Assembly: GCA_027475525.1 (NCBI GenBank)
Contig: JAMWFC010000134.1
Span: forward strand, 62,001-126,000
Direction of reading: 5' to 3'
DNA: 64,000 nucleotides
Source: Macrolepiota albuminosa
Taxonomy: Eukaryota; Basidiomycota; Agaricomycetes; Agaricales; Agaricaceae
This document shows, piece after piece, positions 1 through 9,700 of this stretch; within the stretch, counting starts at the first letter, position 1; every line of letters begins with the position of its first letter. A program made the position numbers and the translations under genes. The notes under the pieces were generated by a model. That model did no database searches. It was not told where the DNA came from and was given only the letters and a program-made list of their open reading frames with translations.

Positions 1-656
1 GTAATTGCCTAGTCAATTTTGACTCCCAGAGATGTAAATGCAAAGGCTGCATTGTATTGGCGAATAGATGCTTTAAAAGCATCAGAAAGAGGATGGTGAC
101 CTTGGAGTAAGCCAAGCAGTTCTGGTGGAGCATCTTCAAGTCTAGGCAAATCAATCTGCCCTTGTAAACAGCACATGCCAAACTTTGGATTACGTCTAGT
201 AGACTTGGAGAGCTTTTCAGCATCAAAATGTAGAGCATGACAGTGTGGACATGCAACATCCATAGAACCAAGATAATGTGAAGGGGATCCATCCAGATAA
301 TGCTGTCTTCCTGTTGGAAGAGCATTTCTAGGCTGAACATCATCAGGTTGTTGTATCCTCTGTAAGACAGGAGGTGCTGGTACATTTTGCTGCATGACAT
401 CCCCAGGTGGATCCACATACTCCAAGTCAGGAGGTGCTGGTAGATATTGCTGTCTATTATCTCCAGGTGGATCCACATACTCCAAGTCCTCCTCTATATT
501 CTCAGCAGGATTATTCCTAGGATCATCCAGTAGATGAGGATCCAAATCATTGAAATCCTCTTCAAGATCAGCTAAATGCTGCTGTTGCCAGTTTTGTAAG
601 ATCCTTTCAGCCCTAGCCTGATTCAAAGGCCTATGTTCAGGATTGAGATCAACAAA

Positions 657-881
657 CTGTCAAATTTTGTCAATTAAGAAAGGCTTTTAAAGTTGGCTTT
701 GCTTTACCTCTAGTCTCAGTTCCTGTTGTTCTTGTTGCCTCAATCCTTCCTCCTCCCTCAGCCTTAACTGTCAAATTTTGTCAATTAAAATAGGCTTTTA
801 AAGTTGGCTTTGCCTTACCTCTAATCTCAGTTCCTCTTGTTGTTCCTGTTGCCTCAATCCTTCCTCCTCCCTCAGTCTTTC
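657..881 (-). repeat. Tandem duplication of a micro-exon plus its intron
   Basis: Two adjacent units of about 111-114 bp (657-767 and 768-881). Each contains a 51-bp intron (GTAARG...TTTGACAG) and a 60-bp coding segment encoding LREEEGLRQQEQQ-like sequence. The copies differ by a few substitutions and one extra codon, so they are diverged. This duplication generated a second intron in the Helitron gene with phase and splice sites kept. Confidence 0.85.
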
Positions 882-1435
882 TTGGTGCAAAGTAGCCAAT
901 GCTTCATGTTGTCTTTGTCCTCTCTCTTGCTCCTCATGTCTGACCCTTTGTTGCTCCTCTACTATTGCTTGTGCTAATTCCTGTTGTCTGTCTTGTTCTT
1001 GAATCATAGCCATATGTCTCAGCCTTTGCTGCTCTTGTAATTCTGCTAGTCTGGCAGGAGGTAGAGGTGGCATAGAATTCTGTACAGATACATTTCTGAC
1101 TCTTCTAAATGCCAGAGCAGGTAGGGGTGGCACCATAGGCATAGGATTCTGTAAAGGAGTATTCCATCCTTCAGGCAGAACAGTTTCAGGAATGTCCACA
1201 GGAAGTGGAGCAATAGTAGGCTGGTTGTCTCTTCTATGTATAGGAAGAGGTAGAGCAGGTGAAAGTGGTACCATTCTAGGCCTATTGTTTCTTCTGGATG
1301 TAGAAACAGGTAGAGGTGGCACCATTCTAGGTACAGGATTCTGCAAAGGTGCATCCCATCCTTCAGGCAAATGAGTTTGAGGAATGACAATAGCAAATGG
1401 ATCCTGAGCAATAGGCATATTTCCAGACCCTCTGC

Positions 1436-1650
1436 CTCCAGTTTGTATACCCCTAGTTTGTATACCTCCAGTTTGTATTCCCCCAGTTTGTATTCTCCCA
1501 GTTTGTATACCTCCAGTTTGCATTCCCCCAGTTTGCATTCCCCCAGTTTGCATTCTCCCAGTTTGCATTCCCCCAGTTTGCATTCCCCCAGTTTGCATTT
1601 CTCCAGTTTGCATTCCCCCAGTTTGCATTCCCCCAGTTTGTATATCCCCA
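1436..1650 (-). repeat. 15-bp coding minisatellite (QTGGM pentapeptide)
   Basis: About 14 tandem 15-bp units with Met/Ile and Gly/Glu/Arg variants, in frame within exon 1 of the Helitron replicase gene. The length is a multiple of three throughout, so the reading frame is preserved. The opposite strand also stays open by chance and is not a gene. Confidence 0.9.
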
Positions 1651-1889
1651 ATTCCCATATCCCCAGTAACAAAATGAAGTGGTATAACCACTGAAGTAGA
1701 TCTTCTACTTCTATGTGCACGACGATCATCAGGATCAGTCATTTGCAACTGTTGAAGCCTGCTTTCAATCCTAGCCTGCTGTCTTTGACCTTCAGGAGTA
1801 CTGGGTTGAGAATGAGTAGTTGAAGATTGCCTAAATTATTGATTTTTTAAGCATTTCAATAGCTCAAACTCTTTAAAAGTTACTTACAT

Positions 1890-2360
1890 GATGATATATC
1901 TAGTATATCAATAGCTAAATGTTGTCAAGCTTTCACTAATAAGCTGAATTCAATGTTTATTAGCATTGATCAATAATAAATGAACTAATACTAACTGTTT
2001 GTAGTGTCAAATAAGCTGAATTGAATATGTATTAGCATTGATCAATAATAAATAAACCAATACTTACTTTGTTGTAATGATTTCAGATTTGTTTGTAGTG
2101 TCAAATACTGTTTGTAGTGTCAAATAAGCTGAATTAGCATTGATCAATAATAAATAAACCAATACTTACTTTGTTGTAACAATTTCGGAATTGTTTGTAG
2201 CTGAATTGAATGTTTATTAATTGATCAATAATAAATAAGCCAATACTTACTTTGTTGTAACTTTGTTTGTAGTGTCAAATAAGCTGAATTCAACGTTTGT
2301 AAACATTGATCAATCAATCAACAAATTGACACTTACTTTGTTTGTAGTGTCTTCTCACTA
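1890..2360 (-). repeat. Array of degenerate splice-site-bearing repeats
   Basis: Four to five imperfect units of about 60-110 bp. On the minus strand each carries TTACAACAAA followed by a perfect-looking donor GTAAGTATTGG, an AT-rich stretch with TTATTGATCAATG, and an acceptor-like CAAACAG or CAG. The order resembles serial short exon/intron copies upstream of the Helitron ORF. It may be the 5' untranslated or first-exon part of that gene; I cannot fix the exons. Confidence 0.6.
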
Positions 2361-3381
2361 CAACGGTGAATTTCGAGTTTGTTTGGTCATGTGTGGTCAA
2401 AGAGCACGCGAGGCGTGAAAAGTGGTGTCCACTAAATCGCGTTTGGCCTTTTCTCATCCGGACACCTTCGAAAAATGTTTCCAAACATAGCAATTTATTA
2501 ATATTGAAGTTTACATATATATTTTTTACTTTTTATACTCTAAGTACAAAAATTGAGACTCCAATACGAAAAATGAGCAGTCGTTTACCCTAAAAGGAAG
2601 GTTCTTGGTCAGCCTTGGTCAGCCTTACTAATCAAATAGTTCTCACGAAACGGTTGTCGCATTATATAGAGATTAGATATCTACCTAAGCTAAAGACTCC
2701 CGGAAATGAATTCCGAAGAATATCTTTGGAAACAAATAGATATAAATACATAGATTTGGAAACAAATAGAGCGCGTAAATTCCATCTTTGGAAACAAATA
2801 CCCCCTTTGGAAAAAATAGAACGTAAATACAGTGTTTGGTTAGGCTTTGTTAGGGTTAGTTGGTTAGTTGGTTAGTTAGGGATTGTTAGGGTTAGTTAGG
2901 GTTTAGAGATGTCCCTTCATTTGATCCTATCGAATAAGACAGATCGTCCATGGACTCCTATGATCGCGTCTGTTACGACGAATCACGGTAGACCTAGCCG
3001 GTCTGTTTTACCTGGGACCATGCGGAATTACTGCGCCGGAATCCATCATCCGCCTGACTGTCGTGTCTAGAGAAACAGACACTCTCTGACCTCGACTTGC
3101 TTATGGTTCGAGCTGAAAAATCCAACTTGCATATACGCTCTGATCGTCTAGCCTTTCTAGCTCCAGTTGGGCCCGCAGCTGTCCCAACAGTTTGCTCCGC
3201 GAACATCCGTCAGATGCCGATACCCATAGGTCCTACCAGGGAAGTACAGTATAAAATTGTGCTTGGACGCACCAGGGCGCTCATTCTCTTGGGGGGGGGC
3301 GCTCGATTCCGGAACTTACTGGGTAACATAGACCCTAGTACATGACGTCCTTCTCGCTGACCCCGCCGCCCCTGATCAAGA
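2361..3381. other. No gene seen; TTAGGG-like tract
   Basis: Short open frames here have no coding character. A run at about 2832-2910 is rich in TTAGGG, GTTAG and GGTTAG units, resembling a degenerate telomere-type or simple repeat. Sequence from about 2930 to 3380 is CpG-normal and could hold 5' untranslated sequence or an exon of the following gene. A G-run lies near 3290. Confidence 0.4.
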
Positions 3382-3915
3382 ATGGCTCCCTGCTGCCGCA
3401 CCCCCTGCGTCCAACACGCCCGGCCTCCCGGCTACGTCCACGCAGACTGCCACCCGCCGCTCGGCTTCTACCCAATGTACTACCCGCCTCCTGGCTTCAT
3501 CCATCCCCCGCCCCCGCCCCCGCCCACCGCCGACGAGCAGTCCACCGCAGCCCCGCCCCACGGCCTTCCATACTTCCTTCCCCCGTACTCCCATCCCTTC
3601 CCCTACCCTGGCCTGTCTTATCCCCCGCCTCCTGCCCCGGCTCCACCGGCGCCGGCGCAGGCAGTCGCGAGCGAGCATAGCAAGCCTGGCGCAGGTACCA
3701 CGTCCCCCGCGTCCTCGTCCACTGACCCACATGTCTCAGCTCCCGTCCTCCCTGTCCCGCCTGGTCTCGCCCCGGAGAAGAAGAAGAGGAAGAGGGCAGA
3801 GGGCAAGTTGACCAAGAAGACTAAACGCGCTAAGGAGCCCGAGGTTCCTGCTGTACACGCCGAATCTGTCAGTGAACCGGCAAAGGCTGACGGCGCGCCC
3901 GAAACTGCCGAATAA
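3382..3915 (+). CDS. Proline-rich protein with a basic nuclear-signal-like tail
   Basis: 177 codons, ATG in a strong context (purine at -3, G at +4). Residues 10-110 are rich in Pro, Tyr and Ala with a PPPPPPP run; residues about 133-155 hold a basic cluster (KKKRKR, then KKTKR) that would serve as a bipartite nuclear signal; the C-terminus is acidic/alanine-rich. No catalytic domain is visible. GC-rich codon use and a clean stop support a real gene, but a low-complexity chance frame cannot be excluded, and it may be the last exon of a longer gene. The 3' side is very T-rich, as expected of an untranslated region. No function is proposed. Confidence 0.5.
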   Translation: MAPCCRTPCVQHARPPGYVHADCHPPLGFYPMYYPPPGFIHPPPPPPPTADEQSTAAPPHGLPYFLPPYSHPFPYPGLSYPPPPAPAPPAPAQAVASEHSKPGAGTTSPASSSTDPHVSAPVLPVPPGLAPEKKKRKRAEGKLTKKTKRAKEPEVPAVHAESVSEPAKADGAPETAE

Positions 3916-6762
3916 GGTGTATTGTAGAGAATTGACGTTTTTTTGGTGCTGGTGCTGTTGCTGTTGCTGGTGGCTTGGTGATCTTTTTCTTCCTTTTCTT
4001 CTTTTTACCTGCCTTTTTTTTTGTCTTGTCTTGTCATCAACATGCCGTTTTTTATTTGTTTTGTAAGTTTCTAACATACCAATTGGCACATGGCGTGAAA
4101 TATTAATGGTGTTTCTTTTCTCTGTGCACGGGTCTAGATCGCCTTTTTACTCCAACCCTCGCGCGCCGACTCGCCGTTTCACATCAACATCAAACCCAAT
4201 CACCTCGAACTTTAACCTAACCGCCTTCCGCCCGTCGCGTCATGCAGGATTACTTCTTTTATTAAACTTTTCCCCCCTCGCATCAGGAGAACGCTCCCAC
4301 ACCCTTACCCCGACCCTTACCCACACCCCCACCCCCGCACCCCCACCCGCACACCCCGCACTCCCAACTCAGACGTCGGGCGGGGCGGGGCGTCCGCTGG
4401 CTTTTTGACCTACAACTGGGCCCCCCCACAATCGCGTAGCACTACCGCATCGCATCGCATCGCATCGCATTCCTTTGGATTTTTTTTTCATTCGTTGTGA
4501 GAACCCGGACCCTGTTGTTTTGTGTCAAATGGACCTGCGTATTTGGGGTTTTCGTGTCTTTTTTCCTTTTTTTTGTCTTTTTTTTTGTGGTTGTCTTTTT
4601 TTTTGTGTGTGTTGATTATGATTACTTCTTGATATCGAGAGATGTATTTGATTATGATCGTGGACCGTAAACACCCCCTCACCCCCACCTCCCATCCCAC
4701 CTCTCATCCTTCTATGCCATACCACCTCTTACCCAACTCCTCATATACGCATATACACCTTGATGTTGGGTCTTCTCGTTCTTTTTCTTGTTCTCGTTCT
4801 TGTTTTTTTTTCTTGAGCCCTCTTGATATTGATCACACATCTCTACGCCACCCCGTGCCTCGTTTGTGTCTCCCGTGCTGTGGCCGTGCTCCCGTCTCTA
4901 TTCTCCCTTGTCTTACTTCTTACGTGATACGTCTTACGCCCCCACTCGCCACCATCCACCCGCGCGCGCGCATACACACACGTTTGGCTTCGTGTATGAT
5001 ATCCTGTGAATATATGTAATAATACCTATCCTTGTGTTGTTTTTTTGTTGTGTGGTTCGTTGGTTTGAGTGGTGTGGTTTGAGTTGAGTTGGTTTGCGTG
5101 CGGTTGCTTGGACTTTTTTTTTTTTGGAGAGTTGGTCTGGTCTGGGGTTCGTGGTTGCTAAGAGAAGGTAAGGCGAAGGAAGGGCAAAGAAAGGAAATTA
5201 AGAGTCGGTGGGTGGGACGCCCTAGCTTGGAAGAGGTCGTCTTCGTATGGTGGCGCATGCACGTGGTGAAACCCCTGGAACGGAACTCGGTTCTGGATTA
5301 ATGTCGAATGATTTCGTTTAATTTCGTTTGAGTGGGCGGGTGGATCTATGCGTATGTGTATGCGTGTGCTGAAGATGAGACTTGGAGCGTCTTTTTTTGA
5401 GGGTCTAGTGGAGGATAGATAGTGGTTGCGGTTGTGGTCGTTAGGTGGATTTCGTAGCTCTTAAAGAAGAAACGGAAAGAAAAGAAAAAGAAGTCGAAGT
5501 CGGTAGCTGGGACGCCAGCTTGTAATTCAATGTTGGTATTATGTACGTGGCGCACGTGTTGAAATGAATCATGAAACCTGTAGCTGCAATGGTGGTACCA
5601 TCACGCCCCATGTTCACTAGTTGCGTTCTTTGTTTCGTAGAAATATATTTTTCGTTAGAGAGAGGAGATCATTGAGCGTCTAGCCACGGTGCGGGAACCC
5701 CGGCCCATTTCAAATTTAAGTCTTTAATAAGATACTAGAAAAAAGAGTGAAAATTCACTTTGGTATTGGTAGTTGGTGGAGAGGGCGGTACCGGATGGGT
5801 TCCTATAAATAGATTCGGGCTCGGACCCAAGCTTGGAGGATTGCCGCTTGCAGTGGTGTAGGCTCGGGTAAAACAAAAACCGAGCGAGGCCCTAAATGAA
5901 TCCCGGTGCTGAAGAAATGAGATGACTGACAGCCGATGATGATTTTCGGGGACTGACCCATGCATCCGTGCTTGTGTGGCGCTGTGTGGTGTATGGGGAT
6001 AAGAGGTGCATCACGTGTTTGTGTGTGTTTTGTGTCGATGACGGCAATCAAAAACCTTCGTCCCCACGTTTGGGCGCTAGGTACACGGATAGGCTGCGCC
6101 GGTGTCCATATCTCAGTGTGTCTCGTGAACCCGGCCCTTTCCGGGGAGAGCGTGTGAGAGTTGTGACACCTTGCGGCTCGAAGTGATAGTGATCCCGTTG
6201 GTTACTAGGCTCTAGCTTATCGATCGATCACTGCATGGATAGAGAAGAGAGTCAGTCGTGTCCCTGGATGGCCATGCTCATGACCAAAGGTGGATCATAA
6301 TCCGCACTTGTTTGCCGTTTAACTCGAGAAGAGGTTGATGGACGTCGGTGTGTAGATAAAGTAGTAGTGGATATGTAATTTAATACGGTTATTCCGAGAT
6401 CCAATTCTGATTTCATACCGATTCCTCCATACTTCGAAGTTCCATCCTTACCGCGTGGTAGGGCATAATAGTATCGTCGTGGGCCGAAATAACCTCAAAG
6501 CACTCACTCCATAATGTTCCAAATGCAATGTCCAGGAAACCTTGAATAAGTCTTTGTTAGCAGTACAGACATATGGAAGAGGACGTGGGGACATTGATGT
6601 ATATCGGGTTATCTTTTCCCAACTATGAAGATGGTCGCTTTTTTAGGGTGTGGGAGCAAAGGCCCAAGCGTGAGGACATCTTTCTGTCACGAATCAATTA
6701 AAGGTGAGAAACCGCATTCCTTCCTTCCCCTTGTCCAATCAAGTTCAAATACTCACCTTCCC
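3916..6762. other. Intergenic, pyrimidine-rich and low complexity
   Basis: No convincing gene. Contains long T/C-rich stretches, a C-rich run near 4300-4370, an ATCGC pentanucleotide microsatellite near 4444-4470, and an imperfect direct repeat (about 5190-5275 and 5475-5570, both containing GGGACGCC, AGCTTG and GGCGCA). The last 150 bases before 6763 are the likely leader of the NLR gene. Confidence 0.45.
4444..4470. repeat. (ATCGC)n microsatellite
   Basis: Five consecutive CGCAT/ATCGC units inside the intergenic region. Confidence 0.85.
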
Positions 6763-9700
6763 ATGCAGAACATCAACACAGATCTAAAACAACGTGGATT
6801 GAGAATCTTATCTTTGGGTATGCTCTTTTGCCTACCAATCGCAATTACTAAACATTGTTGGGATGGACGATCCAGATGACGGTGGTGTACGTGGACTGTC
6901 TGAGCTCATTATTCTCAGAGAAATCATGTCTCGTATTATGCACCTGGAAAACGCTAAATCTCTGCCTAAGCCTTGTGATTATTTTGACATAATCGGTGGG
7001 GCTGGAACAGGAGGGTATGTGACAAAGCATGACTACACAGTTGAATATTCGATGATGGTGTATCAGAGTAATTGCGTTGATGCTTGGTCGACTCCGTATG
7101 CCTATCGACTTGGCTATTGAAAAGTATGTATCATTCAGCAGGGACGTCTACTCTGATGTCAAGAAATGGAGCCTTCGGGGTGAGAAGTTCAAGGCAACTG
7201 TCTTTGAGTCTGGTATGAGAAGCATCTTACGATCTGCTGGTTTTCCGGAGGATGCTTTGATGAGAGAGGTTGATCCTGTTTGCAGAAGGTACTTTAGTTC
7301 TTTTCACATATTTGCTTCTCAGATGACACTGTAATGATCTCAAAGCTTTGTGGTGGCTCTTCCTTCTGTCAATATGACCCCTCGGATCTTCAGAACATAT
7401 AAGGTAGAAGCCAATCAAGGCTATGATTGTACAGTGGTGCAAGCTGCTCGTGCCACCACTGCTACTCCTGATTTTTTTAAACGTGTCTCTATTACTTCTG
7501 GTGGAGTCCCTGAAACCTTTATAGGTGCAGATTTGGGCTATAGCAATCCAACCAACCTGGTTCTTAAAGAGGCTCTCATGGTTTTTGGTCTTTCTCAACC
7601 AGTTGCATGTTTTGTCAGCATAGGAGCAGGGCACCCTGGCATTGTCTCTTGGTTGCCCACCAATGTTATTGGCCAAAAAATGATGGGACTTCTTTATCAA
7701 ATAGCTACCAATTGCGAAGGGCTAGCAGAGAGCTTTGGAGGGTTTTCTATGCAAATTCCTGGCCTGTTTTACAGACTTAATGTCGATCAGGGCCTTCAAA
7801 AGCTGGCTTTGGATGAATGGAATAGGCAGGGAGAAATTAAGACACATACTTTGTCTTATTTGGAGAAGGCCAAAGTCTCACAAGAATTGGATGGTCTTGC
7901 AAAGACTTTATATAGTTGTTCTCAAAAGAGTACTCTTGAGGCTTTTTGTAAGTTACTCAACTTGATTTACTGTACTATTTGCTGACATTGATGAGGAGGT
8001 GGAATCATGGCTACAAGTCCTTCTAATAAACAAACACCTTGTTATCTACATATCTCTACATGCCTTCCTATTATTCCTGCTCCATCTCCATTATTTATTG
8101 GCAGAGCAGACATTTTGTTGCAGCTTGAACATTGTTTTGATCCTCATCGATCTTCATTAAAGATGCAAGTACAGCAGCATTGTGTGCTGCATGGCTTGGG
8201 TGGAGCTGGAAAAACACAAATTACACTGCACTTTTGTCAAAAATTTAGAAGCAGGTATGAGACAGCTTGCACTTTTTACCAAGCTAAAGTTGTAAGGGCG
8301 ACCTCTAGAGGCTGTGGCTCAGTCACACAGCTGGCAGAGGGAGATCCAAAGTGTATTAGAATATATACTGACAATATCAAGGTAGCTACTCACCTGGCAG
8401 AGGGAGATCCAAAGAGAACAAGTCTGGGGATTCCCTATGCCAGGTTGGACGCTTCTGGGGCCTCTGAAGCGTGGGAAACAACTGTACAGTACAACAAAAC
8501 CTTAAAAACTTGAAAATTGACTAACCAAACAAGTGTGCAAACAAGGGAGGAAAACTCCGGACTTTAGAAGTCAGAAAGGCAAACTCCGGCTTATCTAAGC
8601 AGCCTGGAGCGGTGCTGAAGGGCCCACACTTGTCTGAGTGATAGCTAAAGAACCAGAGCACCTCAAAGGTTGAGAATAGTACCAACAGATAGTGTTGAAG
8701 AAGTAGTAACAGCAAAATGAGAGAATGGTAGAAGAAATAAGGAAGTGAATGAAAGGAGAGTGAAGAAATAAGGAGTGAAAGAAGAAAGGAATGAGGGGTC
8801 CCCTGACATCACCCCCCCTCTAGAGTGCGGCGTCTCGACGTGCTGGATAGAAGTAGTTCTGGATGGCCTGGTCTACTTTGGAAAGGGAATAGAGGCCTCT
8901 GATTGCCCGAGGAGCATCAGGATGCTGTTGATAGAATTCCCGGACCAAGGCAGGGGCATGGACATTCTCTTGTGGCTCCCAGGAAACGTCCTCGATTCCA
9001 TAGCCCTTCCACTTGACCTTGAACTGAAGCTTATTCCTAAAGAGTCGGCTGTCTAGGATCCGCTCCACTTCGTACTCTTCTTGGTTGTTTACCAGAACTG
9101 GTGGTGGAGGTGGCTGTGGACGTCGACCTGGAATTGGATCCTCTGGGGCTGGAGAAAGCTTCACCACATTGAAGACTGGATGGAGTCGACTCATTCCACT
9201 AGGCAGCTTGAGTCGATAGGCAAGTGGGCCTACCTGTCTTACTATAGGGAAGGGGCCTAGATGACGGTGAGAGAGCTTCTGAGAAGGTCGGGTAGTGGCA
9301 ATGTCAGAGGCATCCAGGTAGACTCGATCTCCAGGCTTGTACTTGGGGGCTGGAGTTCGTCCACGATCGTAGTAGCGGGCCATGTCATCCTTTGCCTTAG
9401 CTAAAGCTGCCTTGGCCTCCTCCTGGGCTGCCTTCATCCGATCTATGAACTCATTGACAGCTTCATTCTCTGAAGGTCGTCCACGAGGCTCAAATCCCAT
9501 CCGAGGATGTCGACCAGTATCTAGAAGGAAAGGAGACATCTGGGTGGCAGCGTGTACACGGTTGTTGTACTGGAACTCTGCCTCTGGTAATAGATCATCC
9601 CAGTCATCCTGTCGTTCATTGCAGAAGAGCCGGAGATACTGTTCTAGCTCCTGGTTGACACGCTCAGTCTGGCCATCAGACTGGGGGTGGTAGGCTGTGG

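Larger units (their letters stand above)
9..1831 (-). pseudogene. Helitron replicase, N-terminal part (three exons)
   Basis: Reads right to left. Exon 1 (to 819), exon 2 (767-708) and exon 3 (656-9) join in phase 0 across two 51-bp GT..AG introns (818-768 and 707-657). Seen: an RE/Q-rich coiled-coil-like N-terminus, a pentapeptide QTGGM repeat, two copies of a YVDPPGD motif, then a cysteine/histidine block with CPHCHALHF and FGMCCLQG, followed by QYNAAFAFTSLGVKID. In my knowledge of fungal Helitrons this block precedes the Helitron-like N domain. A TAG at 9-11 follows GVKID, but the remaining 8 bases continue in frame (AIT), so I read it as a nonsense mutation; the rest lies outside the window. 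The 5' start is uncertain: the frame is open to about 1831, just after an ATTTAG acceptor, so an upstream exon is likely. The family call is fairly sure; the stop as mutation is inferred. Confidence 0.72.

Noticed and set aside
1436..1650. Possible CRISPR-like array
   Set aside because: Units are contiguous 15-mers without spacers, inside a coding exon of a eukaryotic element.
1371..1694. Open frames on the other strand and frame over the 15-bp repeat
   Set aside because: They arise from the in-frame minisatellite of the Helitron exon and only encode simple repeats.
5960..6190. tRNA-like or small RNA gene
   Set aside because: I found no cloverleaf with matching stems or box A/B motifs.
6625..6762. 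Upstream extension of the NLR start
   Set aside because: The frame is open but the extra residues show no patatin similarity, and a CAG-like acceptor context and pyrimidine leader make 6763 the simpler start; not fully excluded.
8007..8513. A 168-residue protein ending inside the LTR
   Set aside because: It is exon 5 of the NLR gene reading through its intron donor into the retrotransposon.
8775..9056. Plus-strand frames across the Ty3 pol and gag region
   Set aside because: They overlap the uninterrupted pol or gag frames on the minus strand and have no motif of their own.
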